Notes under the pieces: generated by a model | The model's database searches: none | The model's input: the letters and a program-made list of their open reading frames with translations, nothing else | Told to the model about the DNA's origin: nothing | In this document: piece by piece, positions 18,556-27,486 of the stretch | How the letters are laid out: each line of letters opens with the position of its first letter | How positions within the stretch are numbered: position 1 is the stretch's first letter | From: Pseudomonadales bacterium | GTDB taxonomy: Bacteria > Pseudomonadota > Gammaproteobacteria > Pseudomonadales > Azotimanducaceae | DNA length: 43,693 nt | Assembly (NCBI GenBank): GCA_007130155.1 | Contig: SLTB01000024.1 | Coordinates: forward strand, 1 to 43,693 | Reading direction: 5' to 3' | Translations under genes and position numbers: made by a program

Positions 18556-18603
18556 GGGGCGTGTCTGTGATACGCACCTGACCCAATGGCAACGGAGAAG
18601 ATA

Positions 18604-19482
18604 ATGAAGATCGGCAAACTCGGCGTCTGGTACTTCACCGACACCCAAAGCGCAGCGCAGGCAGCCAAGACAGCGCAGCGCATCGAGAAGATCGGCTACG
18701 ACACCCTGTGGATTCCAGAGACCGTCGGCCGCAATCCCTTCGTCCACGCCGCCTGGCTTTTGGCCAACACCACGAAACTGAAACTGGCCACCGGCATCGC
18801 CAACATCTACCACCGGGAACCGGGCGTCACCCTGGCCGCGCAGAACACGCTTGCGGAGCAGTCCGGCGGCCGCTTCCTCCTCGGCCTCGGCGTCTCCCAC
18901 AAGCCGCTGGTCGAGGGCGTCCGCGGACTGACCTACGGCAAGCCCGTGGCCACCATGAAGGACTACCTGGAGAAGATGGACCGCTCGCCCTACAACAGCG
19001 TCAAGCCTGCCGAGCCCCCCCAACGCGTGATCGCGGCCCTCGGTCCGAAGATGCTGGAAGTGGCGCGGGATCAGTGCGCCGGCGCCCACCCCTACTTCAC
19101 CTCACCGGAGCACACCCGCATGGCGCGGGAGATTCTCGGTCCGGGCAAGCACCTCTGCGTGGAGCAGAAGGTGATCCTCGAGACCGATCCGGCCAAGGCC
19201 CGGCAACTGGCCCGGGATGTCGCGCAGATTTACATCAATCTGCCCAACTACCGGAACAACTGGCTGCGCATGGGGCTCACCGAGGCCGATCTAGCCGATG
19301 GCGGCAGCGATCGCTTCATCGACGCCACCTTTGCCTGGGGCAACGTCGACACCATCAAGCAGCGTCTGCATGAGCATTTCGATGCCGGCGCCAGCCATGT
19401 CTGCATCCAGCCGGTAAACCCCAACGGTGTCTTCGGGGACCTGCACTGGGCGGTACTCGAAGCCCTGGTCGACACCGTATGA
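18604..19482 (+). CDS. LLM-class (luciferase-like) oxidoreductase, F420-type (TIGR03620-like)
   Basis: MKIGKLGVWYFTDTQSAAQAAKTAQRIEKIGYDTLWIPET...LATGIANIYHREP...GGRFLLGLGVSHKPLVEGVRG; GGAGAA upstream of ATG 18604. Confidence 0.85.
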   Translation: MKIGKLGVWYFTDTQSAAQAAKTAQRIEKIGYDTLWIPETVGRNPFVHAAWLLANTTKLKLATGIANIYHREPGVTLAAQNTLAEQSGGRFLLGLGVSHKPLVEGVRGLTYGKPVATMKDYLEKMDRSPYNSVKPAEPPQRVIAALGPKMLEVARDQCAGAHPYFTSPEHTRMAREILGPGKHLCVEQKVILETDPAKARQLARDVAQIYINLPNYRNNWLRMGLTEADLADGGSDRFIDATFAWGNVDTIKQRLHEHFDAGASHVCIQPVNPNGVFGDLHWAVLEALVDTV

Positions 19483-20339
19483 ACCCCTTCGAGGGCCGCG
19501 TTGCCCTCGTCACCGGCGCCGCCTCAGGTATTGGCGCGGCGCTGGCGGTGGCCCTCCACGCCGCTGGCGCCAAGGTGGTCCTCGCCGACATCGATGGTGA
19601 AGGAGCCCGCCGACAGGCCATGGCCATCGGTGCCGATGCCGATACGGCCGTTACCCTCGATGTCACCGACCGGAGCCTTTTCGCGTCGGTGGTCACCGCC
19701 ACCGTCGAGCGCCATGGCCGCATCGATTACCTGTTCAACAACGCCGGCATTGCCATCGTCGGCAACACCCTGGCCATGGAGGGCAATGACTGGGACCGGT
19801 TACTGGATGTCAACATCCGCGGGGTCGTTCATGGGGTCGAGGCGGTCTACCCATTGATGGTGAAACAGCAGCTTTTGGGCGGCTGGCGAGGTCACATCGT
19901 CAACACCGCATCCATCTCCGGACTCATCCCGGCTCCAGGTTTCACCGCCTATGCGATGACCAAGCACGCGGTCGTTGGCCTGTCGCTGTCTCTTCGCGAA
20001 GAAGCGCGCCGCTATGGCGTCCGCGTCAGCGCCATCTGTCCGAGCGTGATTGGGACCCCCATGGCGGAGCATGCCCAGCTTCTTGGCGACAGCGTCCCCG
20101 TGAAGGACAAGGTGCAGGGTTTCGTTCGCTTGCCCGGTGCCGACTACTGTGCCCGCAAGGCATTGAAGGGCGTGCGCCGCAACCGAGCGCTGATTCCGGT
20201 CACGCCTGCGGCACACATCGGCTGGCGCCTCTACCGGCTTTGGCCAGGGCTACTGCGTCCGGTGACGCGACGCTTGGCAGACACTCTGGCGCCCATGGCG
20301 GCGAGTTTGGGGGCGCCGACCGGCCAGCGAGAACGATGA
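19479..20339 (+). CDS. Short-chain dehydrogenase/reductase
   Basis: VALVTGAASGIGAAL (TGxxxGIG), LFNNAGIAIVG (NNAG), YAMTKHA (YxxxK). Confidence 0.95.
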   Translation: MNPFEGRVALVTGAASGIGAALAVALHAAGAKVVLADIDGEGARRQAMAIGADADTAVTLDVTDRSLFASVVTATVERHGRIDYLFNNAGIAIVGNTLAMEGNDWDRLLDVNIRGVVHGVEAVYPLMVKQQLLGGWRGHIVNTASISGLIPAPGFTAYAMTKHAVVGLSLSLREEARRYGVRVSAICPSVIGTPMAEHAQLLGDSVPVKDKVQGFVRLPGADYCARKALKGVRRNRALIPVTPAAHIGWRLYRLWPGLLRPVTRRLADTLAPMAASLGAPTGQRER

Positions 20340-20373
20340 ACCGCGCTGAACGGTCAGGCACCTTCGCCTCACT

Positions 20374-20877
20374 TCAGGCCACCTTGATGTCGATCTTCCG
20401 GCTCGGCACCTGAGCCTGGGCCGACTTCGGCAGGGTGACAGTGAGTACGCCATTGCCGAATTTGGCCTCGGCCCGGTCACAATCGACCCCGGGTGGCAGA
20501 GGAATGGAGCGGAACACCGAACCATAGCTGCGCTCGGACAGATAGAAGCCCTTCTTCTCCTCCTGCCGCTGTACGCGCTTCTCGCCGCGGACCGTCAGCC
20601 CATCCGGAGCAACGGTGACATCGAGATCCTTTTCATCGAGACCGGGCAGTTCAATGCTGACCTCGACATGATCGTCCGTCTCCACCACATCCGCTGCCGC
20701 CCAGCCAGCCAGCGGTAGCGTCTGGGCCTCCTCACCATGGCCGCCGAAGCGGCCGAAAAAGCCGTCGAACAAACGGTTCACTTCTTGCTGCAGCGCGACC
20801 ACAGGGTGCTGTTCGTTGACCGCAGAGCGTTCTTCGTCACCGCGCTGGGCCCATGGGATGAGATCCTTGATACGCAT
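20374..20877 (-). CDS. Hsp20/alpha-crystallin family small heat shock protein
   Basis: DVVETDDHVEVSIELPGLDEKDLDVTVAPDGLTVRGEKR...FRSIPLPPGVDCDRAEAKFGNGVLTVTLPK. Confidence 0.95.
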   Translation of the reverse strand: MRIKDLIPWAQRGDEERSAVNEQHPVVALQQEVNRLFDGFFGRFGGHGEEAQTLPLAGWAAADVVETDDHVEVSIELPGLDEKDLDVTVAPDGLTVRGEKRVQRQEEKKGFYLSERSYGSVFRSIPLPPGVDCDRAEAKFGNGVLTVTLPKSAQAQVPSRKIDIKVA

Positions 20878-20891
20878 GTTGAGTCCTCCCT

Positions 20892-21299
20892 TCAGGCAGC
20901 CCTGACGTTGATCTGCCGCGGCTTCGCTTCCTGTGCCTTGGGCAGATCAAGCGTCAGAACCCCGTGCTTGCAAGTGGCTTCGATGTTCTCCGCGTCAATG
21001 TCTTCTGACAGACTGAAGGATCGTTCGTAGTCACCTTCGCCGTACTCGGCATAGATGCGCCGGTAGCTGTCCGGTCGCGCCACGCTGCTGCGGCCCCGGA
21101 TCGTCAGGACGCGCTTCTCAAGAGTTACCTCGACGCCCTCGGCACGAACCCCAGGCATTTCCAGCACCAAGGTGACCCCACGCCGCGTTTCGAAAATGTC
21201 CGCCACCGGGCGAAACACCGGGCGCGGGCGGGTTTGCTCGAGGTCGTGGCTTTCAGGTGCCACGGACTGCTCCGTGGCTTGAGCGATGTTCTGTTCCAT
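20892..21299 (-). CDS. Hsp20/alpha-crystallin family small heat shock protein
   Basis: DIFETRRGVTLVLEMPGVRAEGVEVTLEKRVLTIRGR...CKHGVLTLDLPKAQEAKPRQINVRAA. Confidence 0.95.
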   Translation of the reverse strand: MEQNIAQATEQSVAPESHDLEQTRPRPVFRPVADIFETRRGVTLVLEMPGVRAEGVEVTLEKRVLTIRGRSSVARPDSYRRIYAEYGEGDYERSFSLSEDIDAENIEATCKHGVLTLDLPKAQEAKPRQINVRAA

Positions 21300-21337
21300 G
21301 GCCCATTTCTCCTCTAAATAAGTGGATCGAGACCGCT

Positions 21338-21766
21338 TCAGTGTTTGATCTCGATGCGCCGCGGCTTGTCGGCTTCCGGCCGCTGCAGGTCCACCTCCAG
21401 GACGCCGTCGGCAAACCGGGCCTCCACCCGCTCCGCATCGACGCGGAACGGCAGTTGCACCATTCGCTGGAACTGACCGTGGGAACGTTCCCGCCGATGC
21501 CAGGCCACGTCGCTTTCGTCGGTGGACGGTCGTCGGGAGCCCCGCACAGTGAGCACATCGTCCTTCACCGAAAGCTCCACGTCCGCCGGATCAACTCCGG
21601 GCAACTCCGCCGTGATGGCTACGCTGTCTGCACCGGCCCAGAGATTCACGGCTGGAAACCCGGTCGCTGCCGCCAGCGGTCGCTGCCCGAAGAGGCGATG
21701 CATCGGATTCTGCAGGCGCCGAAACTCGCCGAGGGGGTCGAAGCCGCCGCCCAAACGTGATGCCAT
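21338..21766 (-). CDS. Hsp20/alpha-crystallin family small heat shock protein
   Basis: LWAGADSVAITAELPGVDPADVELSVKDDVLTVRGSRR...RFADGVLEVDLQRPEADKPRRIEIKH; start at 21766 preferred (AGGAGG spaced 6 nt). Confidence 0.93.
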   Translation of the reverse strand: MASRLGGGFDPLGEFRRLQNPMHRLFGQRPLAAATGFPAVNLWAGADSVAITAELPGVDPADVELSVKDDVLTVRGSRRPSTDESDVAWHRRERSHGQFQRMVQLPFRVDAERVEARFADGVLEVDLQRPEADKPRRIEIKH

Positions 21767-21849
21767 AGTCATCCTCCTATCCTCCTCCTGTCCTCCTCAA
21801 TGTTGGCTCCCAAGGAGCGGGCATGCGCCCCGCGCCCTGATGCCCACAG

Positions 21850-21879
21850 ATATGGGTATTGTCCCCGGTCGAGTTCAAG
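21850..21879 (-). promoter_or_regulatory. Putative sigma32 (RpoH) promoter for the Hsp20 cluster
   Basis: Minus strand: CTTGAAC - 15 nt - ACCCATAT, close to the E. coli sigma32 consensus CTTGAAA / CCCCATnT, about 80 nt upstream of the first Hsp20 gene. Confidence 0.68.
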
Positions 21880-21977
21880 GTCTGCTTGACAAATTTTTCG
21901 GCATATGAGGACCCCAGGAAGGTGTCGCGATCCGTATAATCGCCCGCCGTTGTCAGCCTTGGACCTGGAAACCTCCC

Positions 21978-22844
21978 GTGAGCAGTTCACCGACCCCCTC
22001 TTCCCTGCGTGAACGCGTGGGCGCCTGGATCGAAAGCACGCCGATCCAGAACCTGATCATCGCCATCATCATGTTCAACGCAATCACCCTGGGCCTGGAG
22101 ACCTCGAACTTCGTGCAGGCCCGCGCCGGCGGACTGCTGCTGTGGGTGGAGCAAATCGTGCTGACGATCTTCGTGATCGAGATCGCCATCAAACTCTATG
22201 CCTTCAGGCTGCGTTTCTTCACCAGCGGCTGGAACGTCTTCGACTTCGTCATCGTCGGTATCGCGCTGGTGCCCGCTTCCGGCCCATTGGCCATCCTCCG
22301 AGCGTTCCGCATACTCCGGATTCTGCGTCTGGTGACCAAGATCGCCCGCCTGCGGCACTTGGTAGAGTCGCTGATCCGCGCCCTGCCGAGCATTGGCTGG
22401 ATCGTGGTCCTGATGCTGATGGTGTTCTACATCTTCGCGGTCATGGGCACGAAGCTGTTCGGCGAGCAGTTCCCGGCGTACTTCGGCCATCTTGGCGCCA
22501 GCCTCTATTCCCTGTTCCAGGTCATGACCCTGGAAAGCTGGTCCCAAGGCATTTCACGGCCGATCATGGCCGAGATACCCTATGCCTGGATCTACTTCCT
22601 GACCTTCATCCTGATCACCGTATTCACGGTCCTGAACCTGTTTATCGGGATCATCGTCAATACGATGCAGGAGAAGCATTTCGAGGAGGAGGAGATGCGT
22701 CGCAGCCAGATGGAGGAGCGTGCTCACAGTGAACGCGAGGAGATGCTGCTCCTGCTGCGTGAAATGAGCGTCAAGGTCGATCGCCTCGAGGCCCAACTCG
22801 ACGGCACTGACGGACACGGTCAGACGTTGCCGGAGCGCGGCTGA
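21978..22844 (+). CDS. Voltage-gated ion channel, bacterial NavBac-type
   Basis: S4: ILRAFRILRILRLVTKIARLRHL; pore/selectivity filter MTLESWSQG; S6 VLNLFIGIIVNTMQEKHFEEEE; C-terminal coiled coil. Confidence 0.93.
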   Translation: MSSSPTPSSLRERVGAWIESTPIQNLIIAIIMFNAITLGLETSNFVQARAGGLLLWVEQIVLTIFVIEIAIKLYAFRLRFFTSGWNVFDFVIVGIALVPASGPLAILRAFRILRILRLVTKIARLRHLVESLIRALPSIGWIVVLMLMVFYIFAVMGTKLFGEQFPAYFGHLGASLYSLFQVMTLESWSQGISRPIMAEIPYAWIYFLTFILITVFTVLNLFIGIIVNTMQEKHFEEEEMRRSQMEERAHSEREEMLLLLREMSVKVDRLEAQLDGTDGHGQTLPERG

Positions 22845-22992
22845 TCCTGGCCGATAAAGTGGCCCGGACGCCCAAATTCAAGTGGCAATGCACCTGCTAT
22901 TTGATGGATGATGACTTGACCCTTTGCCGTGGGCACGGCAAGGTCGTCATTAACAATCGTGCACCTGACATGACCAATTGAGGAAAACGTTC

Positions 22993-23271
22993 ATGAAAGC
23001 AATGTGGAAGGGGACGCTGGCCGCGGCCGCTGCTGGACTCGTTCTGTCCGGTTGCGCAAGCAATGGCACTGTGGCTGAACTCGAATCTCGCGTCTCGACC
23101 CTGGAGGGGTCGCTGAGCCGGATCGAAAGCACCGCCAACGCAGCCATGACAGCTTCCCGTAGCAGCGAGGACGCTGAAGCACGCCGCCTGGCACAGCGTG
23201 CACTGGCAGAAGCCCAAGAGGCCAATGAGCGCGCTCGTCGCATTTCCGAGACTTGCTGCGGACCCAAGTAA
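22993..23271 (+). CDS. Lpp/OprI-like alanine-zipper outer membrane lipoprotein
   Basis: LVLSGCAS lipobox; heptad-repeat ALAEAQEANERARR; C-terminal lysine (…CCGPK). Confidence 0.85.
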   Translation: MKAMWKGTLAAAAAGLVLSGCASNGTVAELESRVSTLEGSLSRIESTANAAMTASRSSEDAEARRLAQRALAEAQEANERARRISETCCGPK

Positions 23272-23293
23272 AACCTCAATCAGCTCACTCCAT

Positions 23294-23326
23294 GACCGTC
23301 AGCAGGGTCGCACCCCGCTGACGGTC
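23294..23326. terminator. Bidirectional terminator-like hairpin between convergent genes
   Basis: Perfect 10-bp stem GACCGTCAGC / GCTGACGGTC; overlaps the minus-strand stop codon at 23325-23327. Confidence 0.65.
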
Positions 23327-24329
23327 AGTTATTGGTCTTAGCCAACTCCCCACCCCGATGACCAATCACCACCGGTACGCCTTTCGCAGAGCGTGCAGTC
23401 TCCCGTGCCAGTTCCCAATCGATACGACCGCCGCCCAAGTTCTCGCCGAGCTGCTGCCGCAGCGCCGAGCCCACGTCATCGCCCTCAAACTCCGTCAGCG
23501 GCCGGTGAGCCTGCAGGATGAGTTCGTCACCACGCCAACCCACTTTGTAAGGGGCATGGATGATCCGCACCGGCGTGCCCACCGGCACCTCCCAGATCAG
23601 CCGCTCGATATCTTCCGGGTAAAGTCGCAGGCAGCCGTGGCTGACCCGCGCGCCGACGCCGAAGGACTGGTTGGTTCCATGGATCAGGTAACCCGGAGCC
23701 GCCAGCAGCATGGCGTAATCACCCAGGGGGTTGTCGGGGCCCGGCGGCACCACCCGCGCCAGTTCCACGCCTCGACTCGCATAGGATTCGCGCACCGAAC
23801 GCGGTGGCGTCCAGCTCGGCTGTTCAATGCGGTCGGTGACCCGCGTCTCGAGCACCGGCGTCCGAAACGCATCCCGGCCGATGCCCACAGGCGCGGTCAG
23901 CACCCGGTCTTCCCCAGGCGGAAAGTAGTAGAGCCGATACTCCGCGAGATTCACCACGATGCCTTCCCGGGGCCCTGGTGGCAGCAAGAAGGAAATGGGG
24001 AGACGAATGCGCGTGCCCTCCCCTGGCAACCAGGCATCCACATCCGGATTGGCACGCGACAGTTCGTGCGAGCCAAGACCGTGCTCGCGGGCCATTTGCA
24101 CCAGCGTATCCTCGTGCCGGGCAGTCACCCAGAACACCTCACCCACCAGATCGGAACCGGCGGCCGGTAGCGGGTACTCCCGCATGGCCTCTGCCGAAGA
24201 TGACAGCAGGACAAAGAACAAGGCCGAGAGCTTCAGCAGGGCAAACGAATTGACAGCGTTCAAGGCAGCGATATTCCAAATTGTAGGTGAGTGTCGCCCC
24301 GCTCCTACCGGAATGGTAAAGGCGGACAC
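23325..24329 (-). CDS. L,D-transpeptidase (YkuD domain) with LysM-like N-terminal region
   Basis: IHGTNQSFGVGARVSHGCLRLYPEDIERL (catalytic SHGC), EGIVVNLAEYRLYYFP; signal-like N terminus. Confidence 0.92.
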   Translation of the reverse strand: MSAFTIPVGAGRHSPTIWNIAALNAVNSFALLKLSALFFVLLSSSAEAMREYPLPAAGSDLVGEVFWVTARHEDTLVQMAREHGLGSHELSRANPDVDAWLPGEGTRIRLPISFLLPPGPREGIVVNLAEYRLYYFPPGEDRVLTAPVGIGRDAFRTPVLETRVTDRIEQPSWTPPRSVRESYASRGVELARVVPPGPDNPLGDYAMLLAAPGYLIHGTNQSFGVGARVSHGCLRLYPEDIERLIWEVPVGTPVRIIHAPYKVGWRGDELILQAHRPLTEFEGDDVGSALRQQLGENLGGGRIDWELARETARSAKGVPVVIGHRGGELAKTNN

Positions 24330-24481
24330 ACATTACGTGTACTCTAATCGATGACGACGTCCTCGTCGCGGAGCGCCACTGCAGGGCAGACGGGTGCGTG
24401 GGGGTGTCGTTGACTCGCCTTCAGACTCCTGCCTTCGCCAGACGTTCCACTGTTACCACTCATGGGATCTGTCTACCTGCC

Positions 24482-25588
24482 ATGTCCCCCTTGATCGCCC
24501 GCCTGCGCGAGGACCCGTTGCTGTGGGTGCTGCTGCTCGCCTTGCCCGTGCTGCTCGCATCGAGTTCCGCGCAGCTCGCCACCGTTCCCGGCCTGGTTCA
24601 CTGGTAGACGATGGCCACGCTGGCGGGGCTCATGGCACTCAGCCGCGCCCTCGAGAGCAGCGGCTACCTGATGCTGGCGGGCACCCATCTACTGCGCCGC
24701 ATCCACAGCGAACACATGCTGGGCGTGGCGTTGGTGCTGTTTGCTGCCGCTCTTTCGGCGGTGGTCACCAACGATGTGGCGCTGTTCATTGTCCTACCGC
24801 TCACGCTCGGCCTGCGCAGCATGGCGGACCTTCCGGCAGGCAGGCTGATCATCCTCGAAGCGCTGGCCGTCAACGCCGGCTCGACCTTGAGTCCGGTGGG
24901 CAATCCTCAGAACCTCTACGTCTGGCAAGCCGCGGAGGCGGGCTTCGTGGCGTTCACGCTGGCCATGCCGCCCCTTGGACTCGGACTGCTGATCATCGTG
25001 CTCGCGCTGGTGCCCATGGCGCTGCGCGCAGGCAGTGTTTCCCCCAGCGCCTTGAAGCAGCCCGTCCGGCTCGAGCGCGGAGCGCTGTGGCTCACCCTGC
25101 CCGCCTATCCCCTTTTTCTGCTGGCGGCGGAAGCTGGCTGGGCCCTGCCTGCGGCGGGCATCATCGCCGGAGTGTTCCTGCTCCTCCGACCGGCGCTGCT
25201 GCGCGATCTCGACTGGAGCCTGCTTCTGGTGTTCATGCTCATGTTCGTCAATCTCGGCCTGCTGGCCCAACTGCACGCCGTCGCGGCACAGACGGCCTAC
25301 GTCGATGCCCTCCCGGGGGGGCTGTTCACTGCCGCTGTCCTGCTGTCCCAGCTGATCTCGAACGTACCAGCCGCCATCTTCCTGGCCGAGTTCAGCAGCG
25401 ATTGGCGCCTTTTGGCCTGGGGGGTCAACGTCGGGGGCTTCGGCCTTGCCATCGGTTCCCTTGCCAACCTCATCGCCCTGCGGCTGGCAGGGGAGCCCGG
25501 GCTCTGGCTCCGCTTTCACGTCTGGTCGATCCCGGTGCTGCTGCTCAGCTGGCTGCTCGGCCTCGGGCTGCTGCAAGCATGGGGGTGA
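24482..25588 (+). pseudogene. SLC13/ArsB-superfamily (YbiR-like) permease interrupted by an in-frame TAG at 24605-24607
   Basis: Same-frame ORFs 24398-24607 and 24611-25588: ...QLATVPGLVHW*TMATLAGLMALSRALESSGYL...TNDVALFIVLPL...LIILEALAVNAGSTLSPVGNPQN. Confidence 0.78.
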
Positions 25589-25592
25589 CTTC

Positions 25593-26369
25593 GTGCTGAG
25601 AAGGCTGCAGCGCTGGCGCGAAGACCGCCGGATCGTTCGTCAGGGTCTCGCAGAGCAGTGGGAGCCTGCCGTCTCAGTGTGGCCCGTGGCAGCACGCTAT
25701 CGTGGCCGCGATCGCACCCGCCTGCAGGACACCGCCCTGCGCTTCATGCTGCGCAAGCAGTTCGTCGCCGGCGCCGACTTCGAACTTCAGGACTCCATGC
25801 GGCTGCTGATAGCCACCATGGCCGCGGTGCCAGTCCTGGAACTGGGCCTGGACTGGTATCGCGGCTGGTCCTCTGTGGTGATCTACGAGACACCCTTCGT
25901 GCCCGCCACGGAATGGGAGGACGAGTTCGGTGTTGTTCACCAGAGCGACGAGCCCTTGAGCGGCGAAGCCTGGCCTCAGGGCCCGGTGATTCTGTCCTGG
26001 CGGGACGTGCTCGAAGCCAGCGCGGAAGACGGCTACAACGTTGTCATTCACGAGATGGCCCACAAGCTCGACATGCTGGGCGGTGATGCCAATGGCGCCC
26101 CACCCTTGCATCGCGGCATGGACCCAGCCGCATGGAAGCAGAGCTTCAGCAGGGCCTGGGATGCCCTTAAGGCCAGTCACGAGGGGCAGGCGGACGACTT
26201 ACCCATCGATCCCTACGCACTCGAGGACAGCGGCGAGTTCTTCGCCGTCACCAGCGAGTGCTTTTTCGAGGCGCCCGAGCGCCTGGCCGCCACCTGGCCG
26301 GACGTCTACGCCCAGCTCTGCGCCTTCTATCGGCAGGATCCGCGCAAGACTGCGAGGCCTGCCCCTTAG
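25593..26369 (+). CDS. mtfA: M90-family zinc-dependent peptidase (MtfA-like)
   Basis: VVIHEMAHKLDMLGGDANG (HExxH), YALEDSGEFFAVTSECFFEAP; GTG start at 25593. Confidence 0.9.
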   Translation: MLRRLQRWREDRRIVRQGLAEQWEPAVSVWPVAARYRGRDRTRLQDTALRFMLRKQFVAGADFELQDSMRLLIATMAAVPVLELGLDWYRGWSSVVIYETPFVPATEWEDEFGVVHQSDEPLSGEAWPQGPVILSWRDVLEASAEDGYNVVIHEMAHKLDMLGGDANGAPPLHRGMDPAAWKQSFSRAWDALKASHEGQADDLPIDPYALEDSGEFFAVTSECFFEAPERLAATWPDVYAQLCAFYRQDPRKTARPAP

Positions 26370-26416
26370 CGAAGCGCAGGGGAACGATGGCCTCGCAGTC
26401 GACCGGAAGCGACTCC

Positions 26417-26914
26417 TCAACCCATCGCAGCCCGCGTCGCCGCGGCCATTTTGCGGCCATCGAAACCGATGCGTTGAGTCGGCGTGACTTTCAGCACGCG
26501 ACGGGCAGGCGTGTCGTTCAGGCGAACGAAGGCTTCCTGCGCCGCTTCACTGCCTGGACGCAGACGTCGGGCCAAGGCTGGCAGGAACCAGTCAATGGTG
26601 GCGCGATCAGAAAGCACTTCGCAGGTACCCTTGTAGGTGAGGCTAAGTGCCGCCTTCAGACCGGCGCCCTTGCTCGTGAGACACACCGCCACCCGCGGAT
26701 CGCGCTGCACCGCCTGCACGCGAACCCGCAATGACGACACGCTGAGCCAGAAACAGCCACTGTCATACACATAGGACATGATCACCCCCACAGGCCAGCC
26801 CTCCCGGGTCGACCACATGAACGTGCACTCGTCCTGGGCGGCGATCAGCGCCAGCTCATCGGTATCATCGAGGGTGTAGCTGCTGACATCATCGTAGTTG
26901 AAGTCATCACTCAT
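26417..26914 (-). CDS. Pyridoxamine 5'-phosphate oxidase-like (split-barrel) protein
   Basis: CTFMWSTREGWPVGVIMSYVYDSGCFWLSVSSLRVRVQAVQRDPRVAVCL. Confidence 0.82.
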   Translation of the reverse strand: MSDDFNYDDVSSYTLDDTDELALIAAQDECTFMWSTREGWPVGVIMSYVYDSGCFWLSVSSLRVRVQAVQRDPRVAVCLTSKGAGLKAALSLTYKGTCEVLSDRATIDWFLPALARRLRPGSEAAQEAFVRLNDTPARRVLKVTPTQRIGFDGRKMAAATRAAMG

Positions 26915-26922
26915 GCGGCACC

Positions 26923-27411
26923 TCACGGGCTGACTGAAAAGTCACCATAGCGGCCACGAAAGAACAGCAGCGGCCCGCGGTCGTCGTCGAGGATTGCCAG
27001 ATCACGCACACGCCCGATGGCGATAGTGTGATCGCCTGCGTCGTGCTCAGCCTCGAGTTCGCAGTCCACATAGGCAATGACGCCGGCAAGGATGGGTGAG
27101 CCGCTGTCTCCTGCTCGCCATTCCAGCTCAGCAAACTTGTCGCCACCACTGCGAGCGAAGGTGGCGCATACATCCTGCTGATCGGCGCCGAGGATGTTGA
27201 TGCAAAAGGCGCCGGAGTCGCGAATCCGCGGCCAGCTCGAGGACTGCTTGCCGGGACAGAGCGCCACCAGCGGCGGATCCATGGACAAAGATACGAAAGA
27301 TTGGGCGGCAAATCCCGCTGGTTCATTATCTTGGGCACCTGTGGCGACCACCACTCCGGTGCAGAACTGACTCATGGTCGCACGGAATACCGCAGCATCG
27401 AACGCACTCAT
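26923..27411 (-). CDS. Flavin reductase family protein
   Basis: FCTGVVVATGAQDNEPAGFAAQSFVSLSMDPPLVALCPGKQSSSW...FCINILGADQQDV; typical flavin reductase-like domain. Confidence 0.9.
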   Translation of the reverse strand: MSAFDAAVFRATMSQFCTGVVVATGAQDNEPAGFAAQSFVSLSMDPPLVALCPGKQSSSWPRIRDSGAFCINILGADQQDVCATFARSGGDKFAELEWRAGDSGSPILAGVIAYVDCELEAEHDAGDHTIAIGRVRDLAILDDDRGPLLFFRGRYGDFSVSP

Positions 27412-27486
27412 CGACCATCCCCTTCCCGAATGACTGTGGCGCAGGACTATATCAACGGGCTCCTGCAGGGGCGACTCGCGTCTGCC

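Noticed and set aside
17629-19089. 486-aa minus-strand ORF spanning two plus-strand genes
   Set aside because: Covers both the enoyl-CoA hydratase and LLM genes on the opposite strand; no motif support.
21886-21940. TTGACA (21886) and TATAAT (21935) as a sigma70 promoter for the ion channel
   Set aside because: Spacing of 43 nt is far too long for one promoter; TATAAT may act with another -35 but I see no good one.
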